This document shows positions 1 through 8,928 of a stretch of 64,000 bases of DNA, piece after piece; position 1 is the stretch's first letter; every line of letters starts with the position of its first letter. The notes beneath the pieces were generated by a model that saw only the letters and a program-made list of their open reading frames with translations, was not told where the DNA came from and ran no database searches. Origin of the DNA: Gammaproteobacteria bacterium (lineage in GTDB: Bacteria > Pseudomonadota > Gammaproteobacteria > Nevskiales > Nevskiaceae); the NCBI GenBank assembly GCA_026398815.1, contig JAPLSA010000006.1:108952-172951 (forward strand), in the 5' to 3' direction. Position numbers and translations under genes: made by a program.

Positions 1-708
1 CAGCGTGCCGTTGACCTCGACGCGAACGCCATCGGCAAGCAGGCCTTCGACGCTGGCACCGGCGTAGTCGACCTGCAAACTGCCGATGCCGAAGCGGCGC
101 GCACTGCTGTCGAGGCCGGCGATGTCGCCGTACAGCTCGATGCCGGTATAGCCCGGCTGGCCGGCACGCAGGCGCTTGCGCTCGATGCGGGTCGCGAGAA
201 TCGCGCCCGATGCCTGCCGGGCGCCGGACACCTCGACGTAGTCGCCGGCCGTGAAGTCGGCAAGCGTCAGGCTCGAATAGCTGTCATCGGCGTTGTCGTC
301 GTACAGCTGCGTCAGCGCGTCGACCTGCACGGTCTGGCCGGCTACCACCAGCGTCGAGGCGGCCAGGTCGATGCTGCTGACGGCGCTTTCCACTTCGATG
401 CGGACATCGGTCGCGGTGACCGTGTAGGCGCTGAGCCCGGCGGTCTGGCCGAGGGTGCTGGCGACGATCACATCACCGGGCTGGACATCGGCGATCGAGC
501 CGCTCTTGCCGTTGACGGTGACCGGGCCGCTGACGGTCATCGCCGCGCCGCCGAGGCTCAGCGCGCCGGGGCTGCCGGACACCACGCCGGCCACCGAAGC
601 CGGCGCCAGCGTGGCCTCGGTGTTGCTGCCGCCACCGCCGCCGCAGGCGCTGATCAGGGTCATCGCCACCAGGCTGGCAAACGGCAGGCGCAGGGGAATC
701 GGGTTCAT
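1..708 (-). CDS. DUF5666-type lipoprotein, partial (3' end outside window)
   Basis: The reading frame stays open from the ATG at 708 to the left edge, so only about the first 236 residues are present. An RBS (GAGGAG) lies 6 bases upstream. The N-terminus is a lipoprotein signal: a hydrophobic stretch ending in the lipobox LISAC followed by a Gly run. The rest is a series of beta-rich segments of the type IVASTLGQTAG and VDALTQLYD, with alternating val/thr/asp strands, which resembles DUF5666 (OB-like beta repeats). It probably sits on the periplasmic side of a membrane. It follows the metal-efflux operon on the same strand after a 98-base gap, so it may be the last gene of that operon. Its function is unknown; the family assignment is from pattern only. 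Confidence 0.7.
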   Translation of the reverse strand, partial: MNPIPLRLPFASLVAMTLISACGGGGGSNTEATLAPASVAGVVSGSPGALSLGGAAMTVSGPVTVNGKSGSIADVQPGDVIVASTLGQTAGLSAYTVTATDVRIEVESAVSSIDLAASTLVVAGQTVQVDALTQLYDDNADDSYSSLTLADFTAGDYVEVSGARQASGAILATRIERKRLRAGQPGYTGIELYGDIAGLDSSARRFGIGSLQVDYAGASVEGLLADGVRVEVNGTL

Positions 709-806
709 CGCAATCTCCTCGTGACAACGGAATGGAAGGTTTCATCGGCGTGGGCGGCGGCGGGCTGCCGCAGCGGTCTGCTCGAATAACGATCCACCGC
801 CGGCGT

Positions 807-1112
807 TTATTCCCCGGCCAGCAGCAGGATTCGCTGCAGCGGCGGCGCCAGCGCCGGATGGGCGGCGAAGCAACGGTCGACTTCGGCGGCGATGCGCGCC
901 GCGTCCGCACGGCTGGCGAACAGCTCGAAGCGCTGGCGCTGCCGCCGGCCGCGCACCTGCTCGCGCCGGTTGCGGTACGGCGCGGTTCCGCCGGCCAGTT
1001 CGACCGGCGTCTGGTACCAGCCCTCGGCCAGGCCCAGCCCGGCCAGCAGGTCGGCCAGCCGCTCGGCGCTGTCCGGCTCGGCGATCAGCAGCAGCATCAC
1101 GTCGGCGTTCAT
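807..1112 (-). CDS. Small DUF3240-like protein of the metal efflux operon
   Basis: This 101-residue protein begins MNADVMLLLIAEPD and has the alternating beta-alpha-beta pattern of a PII/ferredoxin-like fold. Its start codon overlaps the stop of the upstream RND pump gene (ATGA), so the two are translationally coupled. Small DUF3240-type proteins are commonly found at the 3' end of CusA/CzcA operons, where their role is not established; a regulatory or metal-sensing partner of the pump is possible. The basic segment RRQRQR in the middle is a notable feature. The family call rests on size, fold pattern and position, not on a search. Confidence 0.6.
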   Translation of the reverse strand: MNADVMLLLIAEPDSAERLADLLAGLGLAEGWYQTPVELAGGTAPYRNRREQVRGRRQRQRFELFASRADAARIAAEVDRCFAAHPALAPPLQRILLLAGE

Positions 1113-4100
1113 GCCGGCACTCCAGTGGTCGCGACCCGGCCGAAGGCGTGGCGTAAGTACAGGATCGGCAGCAGGATCAGGGTCAGCAGGGTCGAGCTGA
1201 TCAGCCCGCCGATCACCACGATCGCCAGCGGCCGCTGGATCTCCGAACCCGGCCCGGTGGCGAACAGCAGCGGTACCAGGCCGAGCGCGGCGATCGCCGC
1301 CGTCATCACCACCGGCCGCAGCCGGCGCGCCGCGCCCTGCACCACCGCCTCGTGCAGGCTCAGGCCATCGGCGCGCAGCTGGTTGAAGCAGGTCACCAGC
1401 ACGATGCCGTTCAGCACCGCGATGCCGAGCAGCGCGATGAAGCCGACCGAGGCCGGCACCGACAGGTATTCGCCGGACAGGCCCAGCGCGAACACGCCGC
1501 CGATCATCGCGAACGGGATGTTCAGCAGCACCAGCGCGGCCTGGCGCAGCGAGCCGAAGGTCGACAACAGCAGCAGGAAGATCAGGCCGATGGCGATCGG
1601 CACCACGATCGACAGCCGCCGCGCGGCGCGCTGCTGGTTCTCGAACTCCCCACCCCAGCTCAAGCTGTAGCCGGCATCGAGCTTCACCGCCGCCGCGACC
1701 TCGGCCTTGGCTTCCTCGACGAAGCCGACCAGATCGCGGCCGCGCACGTTGGCGATCACCACGACATTGCGGTTTCCGAGTTCGCGGTTGACCTGCACCG
1801 GGCCCTCGACGCGCTCCAGCCGGGCGACTGCCGACAGCGGCACGGTTCTGCCATCGGCCAGCGCGATCGGCAGCTGGTCAAGCAGCGCCGGCGCGGCGCG
1901 CAGCGTCTCCGGGCCTTTCAGGGTCAGCGCCAGACGGCGGCCGTCGCGATGCACGGTGCCGACCCGGGTGCCTTCGATCTGCGCGCGCAGCAGCGCCTCC
2001 AGCGCATCGACCGACAGGCCGAGGCGGCCGGCCGCCGCCAGATCGACAGCGATCCGCAGGTACTGCACGCCACTGTTGGCGGTGTAGTAGACGTCTTCGG
2101 CGCCGTTCAGGCCGCGCAGTTCGGCGGCGATTGCCTCGGCCTTGGCATTGAGCTGGCCCAGGTCCGGCCCGAACAGGCGGATCGCGACATCGCCTCGGAC
2201 GCCAAGGATCATTTCCGAAACCCGCATCTGGATCGGCTGCGTGAAGGCGTAGGCGACGCCGGGGAAATCGGCGAGCACCTTGCGGATCTCGTCGGCCAGC
2301 ACGTCCTTGTCCGGGTTGCGCCATTCCTTGCTCGGCTTCAGCGCCAGGAAGGTGTCGGTCTGGTTCAGGCCCATCGGGTCGAGGCCGATCTCGTCGGCAC
2401 CGGCGCGGGCCACCACCATCGCCACTTCCGGCACCCGCGCCAGCAGCGCCTGCTGAAAGCGGCTGTCGAGCGCCAGCGACGCATCCAGCCCCACCGACGG
2501 CAGCTTTTCCAGCTGCACGATCAGGCTGCCCTCGTCCATCGTCGGCAGGAAGGTCTTGCCGATCCGCGCATAGACGATGCCCGCCGCCAGCAGGCCGATC
2601 AGCGCCGTGGCGATCACGGCTTGCGGCCGGGCCAGCGCCCGCAGCAGCAGCGGCGCATAGAGCGCGGCGAGCTTGCGGACGATCCACGGCTCGGCGTGTG
2701 CGCCGTCGTGCAGCAGCCGCGCGGCCAGCACCGGAATCACCGTCAGCGACAGCAAGAGCGAGGACGCCAGCGCGAACACGATGGTCAGCGCCACCGGCGC
2801 GAACAGCTTGCCTTCCAGGCCCTGCAGGGTCAGCAGCGGCAGGAACACCAGGATGATGATGACGATGCCGACCGCGATCGGCCCGGCCACCTCGCGCACC
2901 GCGCGGGCGATCTGGAAATCGCGCGGCCGGGCCGGGTCCGGCACCGCCAGCCGGGCGACGATGTTCTCGACCACCACCACCGCCGCGTCGACCAGCATGC
3001 CGATGGCGATCGCCAGCCCGCCGAGGCTCATCAGGTTGGCGCTGATGCCGAACAGCCGCATCAGCAGGAAGGTGCTGAGCGCCGACAGCGGCAGGATCAG
3101 CGCCACCGCGACCGCCGCACGGACATTGCCGAGGAAGGCCACCAGCAGCGCCAGCACCAGCACCACCGCCTCGATCAGCGATTTCGACACGGTGTCGACC
3201 GCGCGGCTGACCAGGTCGCCACGGTCATAGAAGGTCTGCACGGTGATGCCTTCGGGCAGAGTCGGCCGCAGTTCGTCGAGCTTGGCGCGCACGCCGGCCA
3301 CCACTTCGCGGGCATTGGCGCCGCGCAGGCCGAGCACCAGGCCTTCGACCGTTTCGCCGCTGCCGTTGCGGGTCACGCCGCCGTAGCGGGTGACGCTGCC
3401 GATGCGCACCTCGGCGACCTCGCCCAGCCGCACCACGCCGCCCTCGGCTTCGCTGCGCAGCACCACGGCGCGCAGGTCATCGAGCGTGCGCAGGCTGCCT
3501 TCGGTGCGCACCAGCAGCGTTTCCTCGCCTTCGCTCATGCGCCCGGCGCCGTCGTTGCGGTTGTTCGCGGCCAGCGCCATCTGCAGCTTTTCAAAGGAGA
3601 GGCCGCGCGCCGCCAGGGCCTGCGGCGACGGCACCACCTCGAAGCTTTCGACGTGGCCGCCAAGCGCGTTGACATCGGCCACACCGGGCACCGTGCGCAG
3701 CGCCGGGCGGATCGTCCAGTCGAGCAGCCGGCGGCGTTCGGCGAGGCTGGCGGTGTCGCTTTCGATGGTGAACATGAACATCTCGCCGAGCGGCGTGGTC
3801 AGCGGCGCGACACCGCCCGAGACGCCGGCCGGAAGGTCGGCCATCACTCCGTTCAGGCGTTCGGCCACCTGGTTGCGCGCCCAGTAGATGTCGGTGCCCT
3901 CGAGGAAATCGACGGTGATGTCGGCCAGGCCGTACTTGCTGGTCGAGCGCAGCATCGACTGCTTCGGCAGGCCCAGCATCTCGACCTCGATCGGCGCAGT
4001 GATCCGCGCCTCGATCTCCTCCGGCGTCATGCCCGGCGCCTTCAGGATGATCTTCACCTGCGGGCTGGAGACATCCGGGAAGGCATCGACCGGCAGGCTC

Positions 4101-4192
4101 AGCCAGGCCAGCACACCGGCTGCGGCCAGCGCCAGCGCCAGCAGCAGCACCGCCAGCGGCCGGACCAGCGCGAATTCGATCAGCCGGTTCAT
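1109..4192 (-). CDS. CusA/CzcA-family heavy-metal RND efflux pump
   Basis: This 1027-residue inner-membrane proton antiporter subunit would move metal ions from the periplasm or cytoplasm into a tripartite channel. The length and architecture fit the HME-RND family: N-terminal TM1, a large periplasmic loop, a central TM block and a second loop plus C-terminal TM block. Near residues 400-412 is the TM4 signature GMLVDAAVVVVEN. The D of VDAA and the E of VEN are the family's proton-relay acidic residues. The first acidic residue of the Zn/Co/Cd-type DFG motif is replaced (AIG), which looks more like monovalent-metal (Cu/Ag) or unassigned pumps. The start overlaps the adaptor gene by 4 bases. 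The exact metal cannot be told from sequence. Confidence 0.93.
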   Translation of the reverse strand: MNRLIEFALVRPLAVLLLALALAAAGVLAWLSLPVDAFPDVSSPQVKIILKAPGMTPEEIEARITAPIEVEMLGLPKQSMLRSTSKYGLADITVDFLEGTDIYWARNQVAERLNGVMADLPAGVSGGVAPLTTPLGEMFMFTIESDTASLAERRRLLDWTIRPALRTVPGVADVNALGGHVESFEVVPSPQALAARGLSFEKLQMALAANNRNDGAGRMSEGEETLLVRTEGSLRTLDDLRAVVLRSEAEGGVVRLGEVAEVRIGSVTRYGGVTRNGSGETVEGLVLGLRGANAREVVAGVRAKLDELRPTLPEGITVQTFYDRGDLVSRAVDTVSKSLIEAVVLVLALLVAFLGNVRAAVAVALILPLSALSTFLLMRLFGISANLMSLGGLAIAIGMLVDAAVVVVENIVARLAVPDPARPRDFQIARAVREVAGPIAVGIVIIILVFLPLLTLQGLEGKLFAPVALTIVFALASSLLLSLTVIPVLAARLLHDGAHAEPWIVRKLAALYAPLLLRALARPQAVIATALIGLLAAGIVYARIGKTFLPTMDEGSLIVQLEKLPSVGLDASLALDSRFQQALLARVPEVAMVVARAGADEIGLDPMGLNQTDTFLALKPSKEWRNPDKDVLADEIRKVLADFPGVAYAFTQPIQMRVSEMILGVRGDVAIRLFGPDLGQLNAKAEAIAAELRGLNGAEDVYYTANSGVQYLRIAVDLAAAGRLGLSVDALEALLRAQIEGTRVGTVHRDGRRLALTLKGPETLRAAPALLDQLPIALADGRTVPLSAVARLERVEGPVQVNRELGNRNVVVIANVRGRDLVGFVEEAKAEVAAAVKLDAGYSLSWGGEFENQQRAARRLSIVVPIAIGLIFLLLLSTFGSLRQAALVLLNIPFAMIGGVFALGLSGEYLSVPASVGFIALLGIAVLNGIVLVTCFNQLRADGLSLHEAVVQGAARRLRPVVMTAAIAALGLVPLLFATGPGSEIQRPLAIVVIGGLISSTLLTLILLPILYLRHAFGRVATTGVPA

Positions 4193-5286
4193 TCGCCTCC
4201 TCCGTGGCCGGCGAATGCGCCCTTGATCGCGATCACTGCGCTCACCGCCACCTGGTCGCTGGCGCGCAGCGCGCCGTGCACGATGCTGCGGCCGTCGCCA
4301 TGGCCGGCGACCGTGACCGGCACCGCGCGGAAGCCGGTCGTCGTGCGCAGGTAGACCCGGCTGCCGCCGGCCTCGCTGACCACGGCCGAGGCCGGCAGCG
4401 ACCAGCCATCAGCCGCCGCGCGGCGCACTTCCACCTCGACGATCTGGCCCGGCCGCAGCCCGCCGCCGGCGACCTCCAGTTCGGCGCGCAGCTGCACGCT
4501 CTGGGTGCCGGCGCCGGCATCGACGCCGATCGCGATCACCCGAGCCGTGGCCTGCGCCGTGGCGCCACGGCCCTGCACCGCCAGACGATCGCCGATCGCG
4601 AGCGCGGCGGCGGCATCGACCGGCACCTGCACTTCGAGCAGCAGGCGGTCGAGACGGGCGATGCGGAACAGCGGCGCGCCGGCCTCCACCCGCTCGCCGA
4701 TGCCGGCACTGCGCGCCAGCACCACGCCGTCCTGCGGCGCGCGCAGGGTCAAGGCGCTGCCGACGCCGCCTTCGCCAGCGGCGGCACCGGCCAATTTCAG
4801 ACGCTGGGACGACTCGGCCAGCTGCGCGGCGGCCACCGCGTGCCGGCTGCGGGTCTCGTCCATGCGCCGCGCGGCGATGATGCCGTCGGCGAACAGCGCG
4901 GCATCGCGATCACGATCGGCGCGGGCCAGCCGCTCGGCCGCCTGCAGCTGCAGGTGGCTGGCCTTGAGGCTGCCGAGGTCGGCGCTGAACAGCGTCGCCA
5001 GCGGCTGGCCGGCGCGCACCGCATCGCCGACGCCGACCTGCAGCGTCTCGACGGTGCCGGCCAGCGGCGCCACCACCGCCCGCTCGGCTGTCGCCGGCAG
5101 GCTGACGCGGGCCGGAAAGCGCAGGCCACCGGCCTCCGCCGCCGGCTGCGGCGCCACCAGCCGCACGCCGAGCGCGGCAACCTGGGCCGCGCTGATCGTC
5201 ACTTCATCCGCACCGGCATGGCCGGCCAGCGGCAGCAGCACGGCCAGGGACAACCACAGTGTTCGACGGCTACGGCAGGACTTCAC
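4189..5286 (-). CDS. RND efflux periplasmic adaptor subunit (CzcB/CusB type)
   Basis: This 365-residue membrane fusion protein would link the inner-membrane pump to the outer-membrane channel. The N-terminus has a basic signal region followed by LSLAVLLPLAGHAGA, fitting Sec export. Then come a biotinyl-lipoyl-like half (VAPLAGTVETLQVGVGDAV), an alpha-hairpin rich in Ala, Arg and Glu, the second lipoyl half (LRAPQDGVVLARS) and beta-barrel segments. The start codon is GTG, overlapping the upstream outer-membrane factor stop (GTGA). The protein lacks the Met-rich N-terminus expected of a CusB copper adaptor and has no His-rich extension, so metal specificity is unresolved. Confidence 0.9.
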   Translation of the reverse strand: MKSCRSRRTLWLSLAVLLPLAGHAGADEVTISAAQVAALGVRLVAPQPAAEAGGLRFPARVSLPATAERAVVAPLAGTVETLQVGVGDAVRAGQPLATLFSADLGSLKASHLQLQAAERLARADRDRDAALFADGIIAARRMDETRSRHAVAAAQLAESSQRLKLAGAAAGEGGVGSALTLRAPQDGVVLARSAGIGERVEAGAPLFRIARLDRLLLEVQVPVDAAAALAIGDRLAVQGRGATAQATARVIAIGVDAGAGTQSVQLRAELEVAGGGLRPGQIVEVEVRRAAADGWSLPASAVVSEAGGSRVYLRTTTGFRAVPVTVAGHGDGRSIVHGALRASDQVAVSAVIAIKGAFAGHGGGE

Positions 5287-6611
5287 GGCATCACTCCCAG
5301 GATCTGGTTCAGGCGGGCGATGGCCCGCCCGTGTTCAAGTTCGGCGGCGGCGGCATCGCCCAGCACGCCGCGCGCGCGGGTTTCGGTCAGCAGCCGCTCG
5401 GCGAGCCCGATCTCGCCGACCGCAAAGGCCTTGGCGGCGTGGGCCAGCTCGCGCTCGGCCAGCGCCGCCCGCTGGCGCAGGCGGTCGCGCGCCTCGGTGG
5501 CGGCTTCGAATTCGTGCTCGGCCTCGTGGTGCAGGTACTGGTAGCGGCGCTCGGCCAGCGCCAGCTCGCTTTCCGCCTGCGCGGCAGCGACGGCAGCCGC
5601 CGCTTCCGGCGCCCGCGAGGCGGCCGTGATGCCGAGCGGAAAGCTGATGCCGACGCCGAGGCTGGCGACGTTGCCGTTGTCCGGCCCGCCGAGTTCGTTG
5701 CGGGCGCCGAGCGTCAGCCGCGGATTGCCGCCCCGGCTGCGGCGCGCGAACTCGGTCTCGGCGCGGGTGCGGGCGAGCTGGGCGGCGAGCGGCGCCAGCA
5801 GCGGATTCTCGCCATCGGCGGGCGGCTGGCCGACCGCTTCGGTGAACGCCGCCGGCAGCCGGTCCAGCCCGGTCAGCAGCCGGTAATTCAGCTCGGCGTG
5901 GACGCGGACGATGTCTGCTTCCTGCCGCCGGGCCTCGCGATCCAGCCGCCAGTCGCGGGCCGGAATCTCGTCGGCAGCCGCCTGATCGCCCACCGCGATG
6001 CGCCGCTGCACCGCCGCTTCCAGGCGGCGCGCGGCGTCCAGCGCCGCATCGGCAACCGCGACACGGACCCGGGCGATGGCCACCGCCCACAGCGCTTCGC
6101 GCACCTCGCCCGCCACCCGCAGCTCGCGGCTCTGGCCCTCGGCATCGCGCTGGGCCTTGCTGCCGGCGGCCAGCCGCGCCGCCGCGTCGCGCTGGCCGAG
6201 GCGCCAGATCGGCAGTTCGACGCCGCCCTCGGTTTCGCGGATGCCGCTGCGGCCGAGCGGGCCACTGTCCTGCCAGCGCAGGGCCAGCGCGACATCGCCG
6301 GCCAGCAGGCTGCCGGCGCGGGCTTCGAGCAGCCGCGCTTCCTCGCGCCGCGCGTCGACCACCGCCGCTGCCGGATCGCGGGCCAGTGCCGCATCGACCA
6401 CGGCCGGCAGGTCGAGGCCGCCGTCCGCGCTCAGCTCGGCGGATTCGGCAGCGGCCGGTGTGGCCTCGGCCACGGTTTCGGCTGCGGCCAACGTGAGCGG
6501 GAGCGTGATGGTGGCCAGCAGGCCGGCGAAGATGACGGGCCACAACAGCGGCCCGATGCGGCGCCGATCGGCAGCGGTGAGGTTTGCAGCGGAAAGTCCG
6601 GGGGGACGCAT
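5283..6611 (-). CDS. TolC-family outer-membrane efflux channel (CzcC type)
   Basis: This is the outer-membrane factor of the tripartite metal pump. I place the start at the ATG at 6611 (MRPPGLSAANL), giving 442 residues, because AAGG lies 4 bases upstream; the frame is open further upstream but without a convincing RBS. A basic stretch and the hydrophobic segment WPVIFAGLLATITLPLTLAA form the signal peptide. Two long Ala/Arg/Glu-rich helical repeats (each starting with DLPAVVDAAL-like and PLLAPLAAQLAR-like segments) give the duplicated OEP domain. It is the first gene of the efflux operon and is divergent from the response regulator gene across a 209-base region. Confidence 0.9.
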   Translation of the reverse strand: MRPPGLSAANLTAADRRRIGPLLWPVIFAGLLATITLPLTLAAAETVAEATPAAAESAELSADGGLDLPAVVDAALARDPAAAVVDARREEARLLEARAGSLLAGDVALALRWQDSGPLGRSGIRETEGGVELPIWRLGQRDAAARLAAGSKAQRDAEGQSRELRVAGEVREALWAVAIARVRVAVADAALDAARRLEAAVQRRIAVGDQAAADEIPARDWRLDREARRQEADIVRVHAELNYRLLTGLDRLPAAFTEAVGQPPADGENPLLAPLAAQLARTRAETEFARRSRGGNPRLTLGARNELGGPDNGNVASLGVGISFPLGITAASRAPEAAAAVAAAQAESELALAERRYQYLHHEAEHEFEAATEARDRLRQRAALAERELAHAAKAFAVGEIGLAERLLTETRARGVLGDAAAAELEHGRAIARLNQILGVMP

Positions 6612-6820
6612 GTCGCCTTGACCTGGGAAAGGGAGCGGCACCTTGCCGGCTCGCGCCTGACCCCGGGATTGACGCAAGATGAATTACGGTTAATGAAACG
6701 GACAGCTTGTTGCCATCCGGCGCGCGTCAGAGTGCAACGCACTTTCAGGTTGCCGAGAATTCCGATGTCCACCGCGATGTCCGGTTTAATGCCTTCCCCC
6801 TGCCTTCACCGAGCCCTGCC
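6612..6820. promoter_or_regulatory. Divergent control region between efflux operon and two-component genes
   Basis: These 209 bases separate two start codons that face away from each other, so promoters for both directions should lie here. The only clearly A/T-rich part is about 6678-6700, where two short related words (ATGAATTACGG and ATGAAACGG) follow each other. OmpR-type regulators often bind such direct repeats, but two imperfect copies are weak evidence. TTGACG at 6669 could serve as a -35 element for the plus-strand genes, without a good -10 partner. I give the interval rather than exact sites. Confidence 0.4.
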
Positions 6821-7528
6821 ATGCGCTTTCTGCTGATCGAGGATGACCTGCAGATGGCGGGCTACCTGGTCAAGGCGCTGGCCGAGGCCGGCCATGTTGC
6901 CGACCACGCCGCCACCGGCCGCGACGGGCTGTTCCTGGCATCCAGCGAAACCTACGACGCGTTGATCGTCGACCGGCTGCTGCCGCTGATGGACGGGCTG
7001 GCGGTGATCGGCGTGCTGCGCGCCACCGGCCGGCAGACGCCGGTGATGATCCTGTCGGCGCTCGACGATGTTGACGAACGCATCCGCGGCCTGCGCGCCG
7101 GCGGCGACGACTACCTGGTCAAGCCGTTCGTGTTCCGGGAACTGCTGGCGCGGCTGGAAGCGATCGTCCGCCGGGCCCAGCCCAACAGCCCAGGCGCCGT
7201 CACCGTGACGCGGTTGCGGGTCAGCAACCTGGAGCTGGACCCGCTGTCGCGCCAGGTGCGCCGTGCCGGCCAGCTGATCGACCTGAAGCCGCAGGAATTC
7301 CGCCTGCTGGAATTCCTGATGCGCCACGCCGGTCAGGTGGTGACGCGGACGATGATCCTGGAGTCGGTCTGGGACTATCACTTCGATCCCCAGACCAATG
7401 TCATCGACGTCCACGTATCGCGGCTGCGCGCCAAGATCGACCGCGATCACGCCAAGCCGCTGATCCACACCGTACGCGGCGCCGGCTACTGCCTGCGCGA
7501 GCCGGAAGCGGTCGCGGCCACCCTCTGA
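6821..7528 (+). CDS. OmpR-family response regulator
   Basis: This 235-residue DNA-binding response regulator is the likely activator of the adjacent metal efflux operon. The receiver domain opens with LLIEDD (acidic pocket), has the phosphoacceptor D51 in LIVDRLLP, and the conserved Lys in YLVKPF. A winged-helix C-terminal domain follows, recognisable from LKPQEFRLLEFL and VIDVHVSRLRAKID. I start at the ATG at 6821 because the receiver domain begins there; the frame is open upstream but that part is not domain-like. The sensor kinase gene follows after 10 bases. Regulation of the divergent pump is inferred from the usual Cus/Czc gene order. Confidence 0.92.
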   Translation: MRFLLIEDDLQMAGYLVKALAEAGHVADHAATGRDGLFLASSETYDALIVDRLLPLMDGLAVIGVLRATGRQTPVMILSALDDVDERIRGLRAGGDDYLVKPFVFRELLARLEAIVRRAQPNSPGAVTVTRLRVSNLELDPLSRQVRRAGQLIDLKPQEFRLLEFLMRHAGQVVTRTMILESVWDYHFDPQTNVIDVHVSRLRAKIDRDHAKPLIHTVRGAGYCLREPEAVAATL

Positions 7529-7538
7529 GCCGCTGCGG

Positions 7539-8924
7539 ATGACCATGCGCCGGCTGTCGTGGCTGCGTTCGCTGTCGGCGCGTGTGGTGCTGCTCAACAC
7601 CGGCATCACCATCGGTCTGTCGGGGCTGATGATCCTGGTGCTGTGCTGGCTCGCCGAAGGCTTCATGCAGGAACATCTCGACGACACCGTGCTCGACGAG
7701 ATCCGCATCCTGGAAGCGGAGTTCGGCGTCGACGGCCGACGTGGCGTGCAGATGCTGATCAGCCGCCGGCTGACCGAGAACCCCGACGGCCGCCAGGCCT
7801 ATCTGCTGGTCAACGAGGACGGCCAGTGGCTGGCCGGCAATCTGCCGGCCATGCCGAAGCAGGCGGCCTCGCGCGCCGGCTGGTACGAACTGCCGACCCT
7901 GCATCGCGCCGCCGACGCCACGCTGCGGCTGCGCATCGTCCGCCTGATCGACGGCAGCCGGCTGGCAGTCGGCTTCGACAACCACGAGATCATCGCTTTC
8001 GTGAACGCGCTGCAGCGCGCGACCAGCCTGGGCTTCGCGGTGACCGTGCTGCTCGGCCTGCTGGCCGGCGCGCTGTCGAGCCGGATGACGCTCGGCAACC
8101 TCGACATCATCAACCACACGGCGGTGCGGATCATCGACGGCGATCTCGGCCAGCGCGTGCCGCTGCGCGGCAGCCACGACGAGTTCGACCGCCTGAGCGC
8201 GACGCTGAACGAGATGCTCGACCGGATCGGCGAGCTGATGGCCTCCGTCAAGCACGCCACCGACAGCATCGCCCATGACCTGCGCTCACCGCTGGCGCGG
8301 ATGCGCAACCGCATCGAGATGGCGCGGCTGGCGGCGCCCATCGATCCGGCCGCCCAGCAGGACCTGCTCGACGAGCTGTGCAGCGAAGTCGACCGGGTGC
8401 TGACCGTGTTCGCCTCGCTGCTGCGGCTGGCGACCATCGAATCGGGCGTGCTGCGCAGCGGCTTCCAGCGCATCGACCTGCGGCCGCTGGTCGATGACGC
8501 GGTGAGCCTCTACGAGGCGCTGGCCAGCGAACGCGACATCAGCGTGTCGCTGTCGATCGGCCTGCCGGCTACCGACGGCGGCGCCGTCGACGGCGATCGC
8601 GATCTGCTGTTCCAGGCGGTCTGCAATCTGCTCGACAACGCCGTGAAATTCTCGCCGGACGGCGCCGCGATCGCGGTCACGCTGGAGCAGGTGCAGGGCC
8701 AGCTGCAGATCGCCGTCCGCGACCAGGGCCCGGGCGTTCCGGCGGAGCAGCGCGAACGCGTGTTCGACCGCCTGGTACGGCTCGACACCAGCCGCAACAG
8801 CCCCGGCTACGGCCTGGGCCTGAGCCTGGTGCGCGGCATCGCCCGCCTGCATCGCGGCGACGCCCGGCTGTTCGACGGCGCGCCGGGCACACTGGCCGTG
8901 CTGACCCTGCCGCCGGCCGCCTGA
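7539..8924 (+). CDS. HAMP-domain sensor histidine kinase
   Basis: This 461-residue inner-membrane kinase is the partner of the preceding regulator. One TM helix lies near residues 13-38, then a periplasmic sensor of about 120 residues, a second TM near 155-180 (LGFAVTVLLGLLAG) and a HAMP linker. The dimerisation helix carries the phosphoacceptor His near residue 246 (SIAHDLRSPLARMR). The ATPase domain shows the N box (VCNLLDNAVKFS), G1 (DQGPGV) and G2 (GYGLGLSLV). An alternative ATG two codons downstream is equally possible. No obvious Met-, His- or Cys-rich metal site stands out in the periplasmic part, so the inducing signal is not visible. Confidence 0.92.
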   Translation: MTMRRLSWLRSLSARVVLLNTGITIGLSGLMILVLCWLAEGFMQEHLDDTVLDEIRILEAEFGVDGRRGVQMLISRRLTENPDGRQAYLLVNEDGQWLAGNLPAMPKQAASRAGWYELPTLHRAADATLRLRIVRLIDGSRLAVGFDNHEIIAFVNALQRATSLGFAVTVLLGLLAGALSSRMTLGNLDIINHTAVRIIDGDLGQRVPLRGSHDEFDRLSATLNEMLDRIGELMASVKHATDSIAHDLRSPLARMRNRIEMARLAAPIDPAAQQDLLDELCSEVDRVLTVFASLLRLATIESGVLRSGFQRIDLRPLVDDAVSLYEALASERDISVSLSIGLPATDGGAVDGDRDLLFQAVCNLLDNAVKFSPDGAAIAVTLEQVQGQLQIAVRDQGPGVPAEQRERVFDRLVRLDTSRNSPGYGLGLSLVRGIARLHRGDARLFDGAPGTLAVLTLPPAA

Positions 8925-8928
8925 GCGT

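Noticed and set aside
1352..4354. 1000-codon plus-strand open frame opposite the RND pump gene
   Set aside because: It is an antisense shadow in a GC-rich gene: composition is Gln/His/Arg/Ala-heavy with no domain, and the minus-strand frame has clear RND motifs.
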